This document shows positions 1-7,841 of a DNA stretch of 64,000 nucleotides, in pieces (positions within the stretch are counted from its first letter, which is position 1; each line of letters opens with the position of its first letter). The DNA comes from Chryseobacterium luquanense. Its GTDB lineage: Bacteria > Bacteroidota > Bacteroidia > Flavobacteriales > Weeksellaceae. The notes below the pieces were generated by a model. The model had not been told where the DNA came from, did not search any database, and saw only the letters and a list, made by a program, of their open reading frames with translations. The position numbers were made by a program, and so were the translations under genes. The stretch spans positions 62,001 to 126,000 of the forward strand of contig NZ_JAOVZV010000007.1 of assembly GCF_026460945.1 (NCBI RefSeq). Direction: 5' to 3'.

Positions 1-642
1 AGTAGCATTACTTACTATATCTTCACCAACTCCGGTGCAGCTTACTGCGCAAAATTCATTGGCATAATTTCCCGCAACTGTGGCAGAATCAGAAATTCTT
101 CCCGGAATTTCAAAACCTTTTCCTCCGGTAGAAGTTGCAACTGCTAATTTTCCGTTTTTATCTAAAGCAACGCAACCAACAGTTCCTTTTCCGCCGTTTT
201 CAAGCTTAGCTTCGTACTCTTTTCTTCTTTGAGGAATTTCAGTTGAAAAATTTTCAAAACCATGTTCTTTAGCATAGTTTTTAGCTCCGTTTCCGCCTAA
301 AACACGGTCATCTTCTTTCATCAATTCCTTAGCGACAAAAATCGGATTTTTCACATCCTGAATATTGATTACACCACTCATTTTTTGAGTTTCACCATCC
401 ATCAAGGCTGCACTCATTCTGATAATTCCATCACTTTGAATTTGTGAACCAATTCCGGAATTAAACAATTCATCATCTTCTAAAAGCGAAACTGCATAAG
501 CAACAGTATCAACTGCTGAATTGGTTTCTAAATATTGATAAGCTTTTTCAGCGATGTTTTTTAAAGAATTTTGTTTTGCAACTTTCACTTCGTGACTTTG
601 ATCGCTTTCAGAGAAAAAACCACCGTGGATTATAATTTTCAT
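1..642 (-). CDS. iaaA: Isoaspartyl peptidase / L-asparaginase, 3' end cut by window edge
   Basis: N-terminal nucleophile (Ntn) hydrolase that cleaves beta-aspartyl dipeptides and asparagine; here it would split the beta-Asp-Arg dipeptides released by cyanophycinase. The 214 visible residues begin MKIIIHGG, the usual family start, followed by the NSGIGSQI segment. The putative autocleavage site is in GKGTVGCVALD, with Thr154 as the nucleophile of the beta subunit. The reading frame stays open to the left edge, so the C-terminal part of the beta subunit lies outside the window. It is downstream of cphB on the same strand, but a hairpin with a T-run separates them, and no promoter match was seen in the short gap. 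The family call is firm; the substrate is inferred from context. Confidence 0.9.
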   Translation of the reverse strand, partial: MKIIIHGGFFSESDQSHEVKVAKQNSLKNIAEKAYQYLETNSAVDTVAYAVSLLEDDELFNSGIGSQIQSDGIIRMSAALMDGETQKMSGVINIQDVKNPIFVAKELMKEDDRVLGGNGAKNYAKEHGFENFSTEIPQRRKEYEAKLENGGKGTVGCVALDKNGKLAVATSTGGKGFEIPGRISDSATVAGNYANEFCAVSCTGVGEDIVSNAT

Positions 643-665
643 GTTGATTATTTGATTTTTAAATA

Positions 666-696
666 TATAAAAAAAGTGAAGAAATTCTTCACTTTT
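666..696 (-). terminator. Hairpin with T-run between cyanophycinase and isoaspartyl peptidase
   Basis: The stem AAAAGTGAAGAA pairs with TTCTTCACTTTT around a one-base loop. On the minus strand it is followed by a run of seven T. It begins just after the cyanophycinase stop codon and ends about 24 bases before the isoaspartyl peptidase start, so it would limit read-through between two functionally linked genes. Confidence 0.7.
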
Positions 697-705
697 AATT
701 TATTT

Positions 706-1590
706 TTATGTTTGAGGTATGGGATTAAACTGTGAATTTTCTATCGTCAGTTTTCTTGTCGTTAAGTCATAATGATCATTCATCGACATGACGTGAACAG
801 TAAGATTATCGATTGAAATGGGTTCACCTAAATTGATATTCGTCAAATTGGTATCTTTAATAAATCTTCCGTCAACAATAATCACCAATCCTGATCCCAC
901 TGCTGTCATTGTATCATTATGAATGAAAAGTCCGGTATCTTCACCCAAACCAATTCCCAAAGTTCTAGGATTATTTACAACAGCCTGAAAAAGTCTTCCG
1001 ATTCTTCCTCTTTGTACAAAATGTGTATCTACAATTACATTATCGATTAAACCTAAACCTTGTGTAGTTTTAATTTCACCTTTTAATAAAGCTTCAGAAC
1101 TGCTTCCCTGATAAATCATGTTTTCAGAGGCAGCTGCTGCTCCTGCAGAAGTTCCGGAATAGATAAAATCCTGCTCCTGATATTTCAGTAAAATAGCGTC
1201 ATGAAATCTTGTTCCGCCAAGAATAGAAGTCAATCTTAACTGATCTCCACCGGTAAACATCACAACATCAGCTGCGTTTGCTCTTGCAACAATAGCATCA
1301 GAATTAGCTTCTTCACGATTGTGAATATCTAAAATGTTAACGTTTTTGGCTCCTAAAAATTCAAAAGCTTTTTTATATTCTGCACCCACAATTTGGGGAA
1401 TCTGCGAAGCCGTAGTAATGACTTCGATAATAGAGTTTTCTTTGTTTTTAGATTCAGTAATGATTTTCCTTAAGATTCCTCTCTCAAAAAAGTTAAGATT
1501 TTTTTCAACATTCTGATCGTAATCGGTCTCAGAAAAGCTGCCTTTATTCACAGCTCCACCGATAATAATTAATTTTCCAACAGGTTTCAT
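706..1590 (-). CDS. cphB: Cyanophycinase (peptidase family S51)
   Basis: Exo-acting serine peptidase that releases beta-Asp-Arg dipeptides from cyanophycin. Counting from the upstream TTG-initiated form (297 residues), the signatures are GGDQ at 117-120, nucleophile Ser151 in GTSAGA, DTHF at 191-194 followed by RGRIGR, and GEDT at 219-222. The ATG start used here (294 residues) is three codons downstream of the possible TTG start. The TTG overlaps a good -7 promoter element, so it would not be in the transcript. There is no signal peptide, so the enzyme is cytoplasmic, as expected for turnover of an intracellular polymer. It is divergent from cphA across a shared intergenic region, which suggests coordinated control of synthesis and breakdown. 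Confidence 0.95.
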   Translation of the reverse strand: MKPVGKLIIIGGAVNKGSFSETDYDQNVEKNLNFFERGILRKIITESKNKENSIIEVITTASQIPQIVGAEYKKAFEFLGAKNVNILDIHNREEANSDAIVARANAADVVMFTGGDQLRLTSILGGTRFHDAILLKYQEQDFIYSGTSAGAAAASENMIYQGSSSEALLKGEIKTTQGLGLIDNVIVDTHFVQRGRIGRLFQAVVNNPRTLGIGLGEDTGLFIHNDTMTAVGSGLVIIVDGRFIKDTNLTNINLGEPISIDNLTVHVMSMNDHYDLTTRKLTIENSQFNPIPQT

Positions 1591-1596
1591 AGCCTG

Positions 1597-1604
1597 CAAA
1601 TTTA
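1597..1604 (-). promoter_or_regulatory. Bacteroidota-type -7 element for cyanophycinase
   Basis: TAAATTTG on the minus strand matches TAnnTTTG exactly. Transcription would begin at about the ATG at 1590, giving a leaderless or nearly leaderless mRNA. No clear -33 TTG is visible at the usual spacing. Confidence 0.5.
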
Positions 1605-1735
1605 AAAAATAATAAATTGTTAAGGAAATTTAAACTCAGTTTTAACGTATTTAGTTTGATTTATAATCGTTTACGAAAATTGCTTTTTTTTAATAAATCT
1701 TTAATAACCCTATGGTTTTTTTTAAGGTTTTACAT

Positions 1736-1743
1736 TATCTTTG
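1736..1743 (+). promoter_or_regulatory. Bacteroidota-type -7 element for cyanophycin synthetase
   Basis: TATCTTTG matches TAnnTTTG in the 287-base gap between cphB and cphA. It would give a leader of about 130 bases. No convincing -33 element is visible. The rest of this gap is AT-rich, and I see no other structure in it. Confidence 0.4.
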
Positions 1744-1877
1744 ATTTAGAAAGATGTTTTTATTAATTATAAAAAGGTATAACTAAACTGTGAATCTTAG
1801 ATTTTTTAATAATTAAATAATAATTGTTAAAATTTATGATTTCACTTAACAAAATGAAAAAAAATAAGTAGCTGCAT

Positions 1878-4505
1878 ATGAAAATTGAGAAGATACAGGC
1901 TTTACGCGGTCCGAATATTTGGAGTATAAGAAGAAAGAAGTTGATACAAATGCGTTTGGATCTCGAAGAATTAGAGAATTTTCCTACCAATAAAATTGAA
2001 GGTTTTCGAGAACGAATAGAACTTCTTATACCTTCACTTATCTCACACCGTTGTTCTGAGGGTACAAGAGGTGGTTTTTTTCATAGAATAGAAACGGGAA
2101 CATGGATGGGACATGTGATTGAACACATTGCCTTGGAAATCCAGACTTTAGCGGGAATGGATACTGGTTTCGGAAGAACACGCGAAACAAAATCTCCCGG
2201 GATTTATAACGTTGTATTTGATTATATTGAAGAAAATGCAGGGATTTATGCAGCTGAACAGGCGGTAGAAATTGCTTCAGCTTTAATTGAAAATAAAGAA
2301 TACGACATTAATGCTTGTATTCAGAAATTAAAAGAAATCAGAGAGCGTGTAAGATTGGGTCCTTCAACTGGAAGCATTGTTGAAGAAGCAGTTTCAAGAA
2401 AAATTCCTTGGATTAGATTGGGGAGCAATTCTCTGGTGCAGTTGGGTTATGGAGTGAATCAGCAGAGATTTCAGGCGACAATTACAGGTAATACAAGTTC
2501 GATTGCTGTTGATATTGCTTGTAATAAGGAATTAACTAAAAGAATGCTTCATGAAGCTGCAATTCCTGTCCCAATGGGAGATTTAATTGTTGATGAGGAA
2601 GAGCTTAAAAGTGTTATAAAAAAAATAGGTTATCCAATCGTTATCAAGCCTTTGGATGGAAATCACGGAAAAGGTTCATCAATTAATGTAAATGATTGGG
2701 TTTCTTCAGTTACGGGTTTAGAGCACGCTCAGAAATACTCCCGAAAGGTTATTGTAGAGAAATATATTACCGGATATGATTTTAGAGTTTTGGTAATTAA
2801 TAATAAAATGGTTGCAGCAGCGAGAAGAGTTCCTGCTCATGTTGTTGGTGACGGAGAATCTAATCTTGAACAATTAATTGAAAAAGAAAATCAAGATCCA
2901 AGAAGAGGATATGGTCACGAAAATGTATTGACGGAAATCAATGTTGATAAAGATACTACAGAACTGCTTGAAAAACTTCAGTATACCTTAGAAACAATTC
3001 CTCAAAGAGGTGAGGTCGTTTATTTAAAATCGACAGCTAATCTTTCTACAGGCGGAACTTCTATCGATGTGACTGATATGGTGCATCCCGAGAATATCAC
3101 TATGGCAGAAAGAATTTCTAAGATCATTGGTTTAGATGTTTGCGGTATTGATATTATGGCCGAAAATCTTACACAGCCTTTAAAGGAAAGTGGAGGAGCG
3201 ATTATTGAAGTGAATGCAGCACCTGGTTTCAGAATGCATTTGGCTCCAAGTGAAGGTCTTCCGAGAAATGTTGCTGCTCCGGTTGTCGATATGCTGTATC
3301 CGCAAGGAAAACCATTTACAATTCCAATTATTGCAGTGACGGGAACTAACGGTAAAACGACTACAACAAGATTAATTTCACATATTGTAAAAAGTAACGG
3401 GTACAGAGTAGGATTTACAACATCAGACGGAATTTATATTCAAAATACGATGTTGACAAAAGGTGATACAACCGGTCCTATTTCGGCTGAATTTATCCTT
3501 AAAGATCCGACAGTAGAATTTGCCGTTTTGGAAACTGCAAGAGGTGGAATTCTTCGGTCAGGTTTAGGTTTCGGGCAATGTGATATAGGAGTTTTAACAA
3601 ATATAAAGGAAGATCATTTAGGAATGAATGATATTCACAATCTGAAAGATTTAACCAAAGTAAAAAGAGTAGTACTCGACAGCGTAAAGAAAAACGGATG
3701 GAGCGTTTTGAATGCCGAAGACGAATATTCGATGAGAATCATTAATGATTTACCGAGTAATGTTGCGATTTTCAGTTTGGATGAAAACAACGAACATATC
3801 AAGAAATTTGCTAAAGAAGGTCGTACAACCTGCGTTTATGAAGAAGGTTACGTAACGATCAAAAAGGGCGACTGGAAAATAAGAATCGGGAAGGTAAAGG
3901 ATTTCCCTATTACGATGGAAGGAAAAGCGAAATTTATGATTGATAACGTTCTGGCCGCAAGTTTGGCTTGTTATCTTTATGGTTTCGGGATTGAAGATAT
4001 TTCCAATTCACTTCGTACATTTATTCCAAGTGCGCAATTGACTCCAGGAAGGCTGAATGTTTTTAAATTTAAAAACTTTAAAGTTTTAATTGATTTTGCC
4101 CACAATCCGGCAGGTTATGAAGCCATTGAAGATTATCTTAAAAACGTAGAATCTACCAAGAAAATCGGAATCATTTCAGGAGTTGGAGACCGTCGTGATG
4201 AAGATATCAGATTGTGCGGAAAAATTGCAGGAAGAATGTTTGATCATATCATCATCAGAAACGAGAAACATCTTCGTGGAAGAACAGAGGAAGAAATCAA
4301 TGGTTTAATTATCGATGGGATGCAGACCTCAGGAAGAGATGTAAGCTATGAGACTATTCCTAAAGAAATTGATGCGTTAAAACACGCAATGGGAATGGCG
4401 GAAGAAGGAACCTTTATTACGGCTTTAAGTGATGTAATTTCTAATGCGATTGACCTTGTTCAGGAGTATCAGGCGAGAGAATTGCTTGAGGAGGATAGGA
4501 TTTAA
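1878..4505 (+). CDS. cphA: Cyanophycin synthetase, CphA1 type
   Basis: Makes the branched polymer multi-L-arginyl-poly-L-aspartate in the cytoplasm by adding Asp to the backbone and Arg to side chains. At 875 residues it has the full CphA1 layout: an N domain (about 1-160), an ATP-grasp domain that adds Asp (about 161-485; KPLDGNHGKG at 257-266) and a Mur-ligase-like domain that adds Arg (about 486-875; P-loop GTNGKTTTT at 489-497). The N domain has HVIEH at 79-83. This is an HxxEH arrangement like the metallopeptidase site reported to create primers in some cyanobacterial CphA1 enzymes, so this enzyme may not need an external primer (inference). It ends at a perfect palindrome shared with the converging ligase operon. 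Confidence 0.96.
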   Translation: MKIEKIQALRGPNIWSIRRKKLIQMRLDLEELENFPTNKIEGFRERIELLIPSLISHRCSEGTRGGFFHRIETGTWMGHVIEHIALEIQTLAGMDTGFGRTRETKSPGIYNVVFDYIEENAGIYAAEQAVEIASALIENKEYDINACIQKLKEIRERVRLGPSTGSIVEEAVSRKIPWIRLGSNSLVQLGYGVNQQRFQATITGNTSSIAVDIACNKELTKRMLHEAAIPVPMGDLIVDEEELKSVIKKIGYPIVIKPLDGNHGKGSSINVNDWVSSVTGLEHAQKYSRKVIVEKYITGYDFRVLVINNKMVAAARRVPAHVVGDGESNLEQLIEKENQDPRRGYGHENVLTEINVDKDTTELLEKLQYTLETIPQRGEVVYLKSTANLSTGGTSIDVTDMVHPENITMAERISKIIGLDVCGIDIMAENLTQPLKESGGAIIEVNAAPGFRMHLAPSEGLPRNVAAPVVDMLYPQGKPFTIPIIAVTGTNGKTTTTRLISHIVKSNGYRVGFTTSDGIYIQNTMLTKGDTTGPISAEFILKDPTVEFAVLETARGGILRSGLGFGQCDIGVLTNIKEDHLGMNDIHNLKDLTKVKRVVLDSVKKNGWSVLNAEDEYSMRIINDLPSNVAIFSLDENNEHIKKFAKEGRTTCVYEEGYVTIKKGDWKIRIGKVKDFPITMEGKAKFMIDNVLAASLACYLYGFGIEDISNSLRTFIPSAQLTPGRLNVFKFKNFKVLIDFAHNPAGYEAIEDYLKNVESTKKIGIISGVGDRRDEDIRLCGKIAGRMFDHIIIRNEKHLRGRTEEEINGLIIDGMQTSGRDVSYETIPKEIDALKHAMGMAEEGTFITALSDVISNAIDLVQEYQARELLEEDRI

Positions 4506-4528
4506 AAATAGTTTCTACATAATATAAA

Positions 4529-4556
4529 AACCTCAGAAATTTCTGAGGTTTTTTCT
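4529..4556. terminator. Bidirectional terminator between cphA and the ligase operon
   Basis: Two 9-base arms, CCTCAGAAA and TTTCTGAGG, form a perfect palindrome flanked by A-run and T-run on either side. It sits between convergent genes and can terminate both transcripts. Confidence 0.85.
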
Positions 4557-4579
4557 GATTTTATCAATTAAATATTTTA

Positions 4580-5758
4580 TTATCCAAAAAACGCATGGGA
4601 ACTTCCAATCCAAATGGCATCTTTTTTATTAAAATCTACGTTTACCATTGCTGCTTTGGTCATTCTTGAAAGATTTTGAAGCAAAACAGGTCTTTCCTCA
4701 TTTTCTTTCCAAATATAAAGCAAACGAATTTCCGCTCTTGAAAATTCTCCGTTGGTATCTTCAAAAATTGGTTCATAATTCACTTTTCTCTGCAAAATAT
4801 AGTTTTCTTTATCATTGATGGCATCCGTGATTTCTCTTGTCGGATTTAAATTGACACCACTTCCGGCGAAGGAAAATAAAGGTTTTAAAACAAAATTTTC
4901 TAAACTTTCATTTTCAGGAAACTCATGAAGGAAATAACTTTTCGGAACAAATTCATGCTGCAATAAAGGTAAAAGATATTTGGATATTTTGAAAAACCAA
5001 TTCGGATGAGTAACCCATTCTACATCGACTTCTTCACGGAAATTAAATTCAGTTTTCAAGTCTGGAATTTTATCAAGCTCATCAAAAATTACACGGTTAT
5101 AAATCTTTTTGATTTCGGTTAAAAATCCATTGTTTTCATAGAATAACTTCTTTCCTTCTTTTTTGACTTTTGTCAGACAAACCGTTTTAATACCTAAAAG
5201 TTTTTCGGTTAAAGCAAAATCAATAGCCGTTTTTTGTTTTTCAGGATAAATTTCAAGTAAGATTACGTTTTCGGGATTTTCATTTCCAACGATTAATTCA
5301 TACAAATGTTTCTGATAATCTTCGTGTGAAATTTTATTCTTCAACACATTTAAAAAAGGGTAAACCTCACAAAATGTATCTTCATAAACATTCTGAAAAG
5401 CATATAGTGAAGGGAAGGCTTGTAGTTCAATGAGTTGAGGTTCAATTTTACCGTTTTCGCTTTTGCAGATTCCAAAATCTATCGTGAAAAAGTGAGGCTG
5501 TTTCGTATCATTCGGAACTTTACAGTTTTCGGGAATTGATTTTTCTAAAGCTCCTTCAGGTAAATTCTTGATTTGATCAATGATACTTTCACTTGCGGAA
5601 ACCAATTTTTCTTTGAATTCCTGAGTTAAAAAGATTGGACTTTCAGAAAGTCTAAATCCCGGCTCTAAACCGCTTTTTTCAATCAGCAGAGATTTCATCT
5701 GATTGTATTTTTCCTGAGAGAATTCTTCGTTAAACTGTTTTCTGTAATTTTGAATCAT
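4580..5758 (-). CDS. Putative ATP-grasp-like ligase, possibly circularly permuted
   Basis: 392 residues; I do not recognise a named family. The C-terminal part has ATP-grasp-like signals: FVLKPLFSFAGSGV (K292, P293 and a Gly-rich loop), YILQRKV (Q323), RAEIRLLYIW (E343, R345) and NLSRMTK. An acidic segment, IEPQLIELQAFPSL (E111), lies far upstream of the Lys-Pro motif. In ordinary ATP-grasp proteins the E-x-N type motif comes after the Lys, so this order resembles permuted ATP-grasps such as glutathionylspermidine synthase. It is the last gene of the seven-gene ligase operon and is preceded by a hairpin 22 bases before its start. A role as an amide-forming ligase is inferred from motif layout and context only. 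Confidence 0.6.
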   Translation of the reverse strand: MIQNYRKQFNEEFSQEKYNQMKSLLIEKSGLEPGFRLSESPIFLTQEFKEKLVSASESIIDQIKNLPEGALEKSIPENCKVPNDTKQPHFFTIDFGICKSENGKIEPQLIELQAFPSLYAFQNVYEDTFCEVYPFLNVLKNKISHEDYQKHLYELIVGNENPENVILLEIYPEKQKTAIDFALTEKLLGIKTVCLTKVKKEGKKLFYENNGFLTEIKKIYNRVIFDELDKIPDLKTEFNFREEVDVEWVTHPNWFFKISKYLLPLLQHEFVPKSYFLHEFPENESLENFVLKPLFSFAGSGVNLNPTREITDAINDKENYILQRKVNYEPIFEDTNGEFSRAEIRLLYIWKENEERPVLLQNLSRMTKAAMVNVDFNKKDAIWIGSSHAFFG

Positions 5759-5779
5759 GTTTTTTTTCTTTTGTGATTT

Positions 5780-5807
5780 AAAAAATCGAGCAATAATGCT
5801 CGATTTT
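5780..5807 (-). terminator. Perfect hairpin with T-run inside the ligase operon
   Basis: An 11-base stem (AAAATCGAGCA paired with TGCTCGATTTT) with a four-base loop is followed by T residues on both strands. It lies only 22 bases before the start of the last operon gene. I see no TAnnTTTG promoter between it and that gene, so it may act as an attenuator or RNA processing site rather than a full stop. Confidence 0.7.
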
Positions 5808-5831
5808 AATTTTTTTTTATTTGAATTATTT

Positions 5832-6665
5832 TTATGCCGTAGCTGTATTTACTTTCAAAATGTTTTTCTTCGCATCACTTAAAAAGCGAGGTAAAATCTG
5901 AGATTGTGTAAGAACGATTTTATCTTCATCATTGATTCTGTCTACAGTTTCCAGATATTTTTCCATTCCGTAGTTTTCAATCATGGCTTCTTTATTTTTC
6001 TCGTCTTTAAGGTTTTCAATCATTCCGTCAGGATTTGCTTCCGGATGAAACTGAGTTCCAAAAATTTCATCAGAAAAACGAATTGCCATAATGGCTCTTT
6101 CTAAATTAATATTGGGACGGAATTTTTCAATTGCCACTATTTTCATTTCTAATTCTTCAAAACACTCCAACTTAGGTTCAATAAACTGATATGCTCTAGA
6201 ATCTACTGCATAAAAAGGGTCGGGTAAATTTTTAAATAAAAACTCATCCTCACCTTCATCAGTTTTATGAATCGGCTGCACTCCAAAAGAATAGGATTTT
6301 CTTTTACAGATATTTCCCAAATCCCAATGAATACTCGCCAATTGGAAAGAATGACAAATTAAAAATAGATATTTCTTAGTTTCATTTTGTTTGTTGTGGA
6401 GATAAACAGCATCTAAAAAATCAGCAAATTTCTGCTCCCATTCAAAACCCTCACGGTGTGGATTTCCCGGTCCTCCAGAAGAAATAAATATATCAAAATC
6501 TTCAATATTCGGAATCTCGTTTTTAAATCTTATATCAAAACTTGCAATCGTAATATTTTCTTCTGACTGCTTTTTGAACGTTTCAGAGATTTCTTTAATA
6601 TTTTTAAAACCTTGATTTGCCTGATTGTTATTCATATCCAGCAAAGCAATTCTTACATCTTTCAT
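5832..6665 (-). CDS. Class I glutamine amidotransferase-like protein
   Basis: 277 residues resembling the GATase domain of GMP synthase but without a synthetase domain. The catalytic triad is visible: Cys104 in FLICHSFQLA, and His207 and Glu209 in GTQFHPEA. An oxyanion-type loop SSGGPGNP sits near residues 62-69. Such enzymes hydrolyse glutamine to feed ammonia to a partner, or hydrolyse gamma-glutamyl amides. Here it lies between an ATP-grasp-like protein and a GCS2 ligase, so either ammonia supply or removal of a gamma-glutamyl group is possible. It has no signal peptide. The family call is good; the substrate is unknown. Confidence 0.85.
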   Translation of the reverse strand: MKDVRIALLDMNNNQANQGFKNIKEISETFKKQSEENITIASFDIRFKNEIPNIEDFDIFISSGGPGNPHREGFEWEQKFADFLDAVYLHNKQNETKKYLFLICHSFQLASIHWDLGNICKRKSYSFGVQPIHKTDEGEDEFLFKNLPDPFYAVDSRAYQFIEPKLECFEELEMKIVAIEKFRPNINLERAIMAIRFSDEIFGTQFHPEANPDGMIENLKDEKNKEAMIENYGMEKYLETVDRINDEDKIVLTQSQILPRFLSDAKKNILKVNTATA

Positions 6666-6697
6666 AACCTCATAATTTCTGCAAAGTTATGAAAATA

Positions 6698-7816
6698 TTA
6701 TATAGCAGCTTCGCCGTGAGTAATACCAAATTCGGTCTCAGAGATCATGTAATCAACTACTTTCTTCAAGTCGCCGGTTTCTTTATAAACCGCTAATTGT
6801 CGATCTGCACCGGTTCCGTTTTCTAAAATTTTCCAGGCATATTCCACTTCTTTTCTGCACCCCAATTCATCTACTACATCGTCAATAAATTCCAAAAGTT
6901 CTTTCAAAAGATCGGCATAAGGAACAGATTCTTCTTTTCCAAAATCAATTAGATGAGAATGAATCCCATCTCTTGAGGCACGCCATTTATTTTCATTCAG
7001 CAATAATCTTCTGTAGCTTCTAAAACTTAAATTCTGTTGATGCAGTTTATAAATTTTAGCCACTAAACTCTGCATAATTGCCGCCAAACAAACCGTTTCT
7101 TCGATTCTCAAGGGCATATCGCAAATTCTGAATTCAATGGTAGGGTAGAATGGATGAACACGCAAATCCCACCAAATCTTTTTAGCATTATCGATTGTTC
7201 CTGTTTTTACCAAAAGATCCACATAACTGTCAAATTCTGCTAAAGAATTGAAGTAACTCGGAATTCCTGTTCTTGGAAATTTAACGAAAATCTCTTGTCT
7301 ATAAGATCTGAATCCTGTATTTCTACCAATCCAAAATGGGGAGTTTACAGAAAGTGCATAAACATGTGGAAGAAAATATCGCATTACATTTTGAATTCTT
7401 ACACCTTCTTCACGATTGGGGATTCCGATATGAACGTGCAAACCGAAAATGAGGTTTCCACGGGCAACATCACCCATATCATCTACAATTTTATTGTAAC
7501 GTTCTCCGTTTGTGATCGTATTGTGTTCCCAGTTTGAAAAAGGGTGAGTTCCGCCACCGGAAACACGAAGTCCCTGTTCGTGAGCTGTATTGATTAAATG
7601 ACGTCTCAGATTGGTTAGTTCAGCCTGAGCTTCCTGGATGTTTTGGCAAATTCCGGTTTCCATTTCAATCATAGATTCGTGCATTTCATGCTTTAAATTT
7701 TCACTTAAAACAGCTTTTCCACCTTCAATGATTTTTGAAACATGAGAAATCAAATCGCGGCTTTCAACATCGATAATCTGATACTCTTCTTCGATTCCTA
7801 TAGTAAATTGATGCAT
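6698..7816 (-). CDS. Carboxylate-amine ligase, GCS2 / YbdK family
   Basis: 372 residues of the glutamate-cysteine ligase family 2, which joins the gamma-carboxyl of glutamate (or a related acid) to an amine using ATP. The family opening GIEEEYQIID is at 7-16, FGLHVHIGIPN follows near the middle, and the late segment YPTIEFRICDMPLR matches the conserved active-site strand. Most close relatives have no known substrate; E. coli YbdK has only weak gamma-glutamylcysteine ligase activity. It lies 25 bases downstream of an ATP-grasp gene and 32 bases upstream of the glutamine amidotransferase-like gene, in one operon. A gamma-glutamyl intermediate made here and trimmed by the neighbour is an inference. 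Confidence 0.9.
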   Translation of the reverse strand: MHQFTIGIEEEYQIIDVESRDLISHVSKIIEGGKAVLSENLKHEMHESMIEMETGICQNIQEAQAELTNLRRHLINTAHEQGLRVSGGGTHPFSNWEHNTITNGERYNKIVDDMGDVARGNLIFGLHVHIGIPNREEGVRIQNVMRYFLPHVYALSVNSPFWIGRNTGFRSYRQEIFVKFPRTGIPSYFNSLAEFDSYVDLLVKTGTIDNAKKIWWDLRVHPFYPTIEFRICDMPLRIEETVCLAAIMQSLVAKIYKLHQQNLSFRSYRRLLLNENKWRASRDGIHSHLIDFGKEESVPYADLLKELLEFIDDVVDELGCRKEVEYAWKILENGTGADRQLAVYKETGDLKKVVDYMISETEFGITHGEAAI

Positions 7817-7841
7817 TTTTTTATCTGTGTTTTTGTATTTT

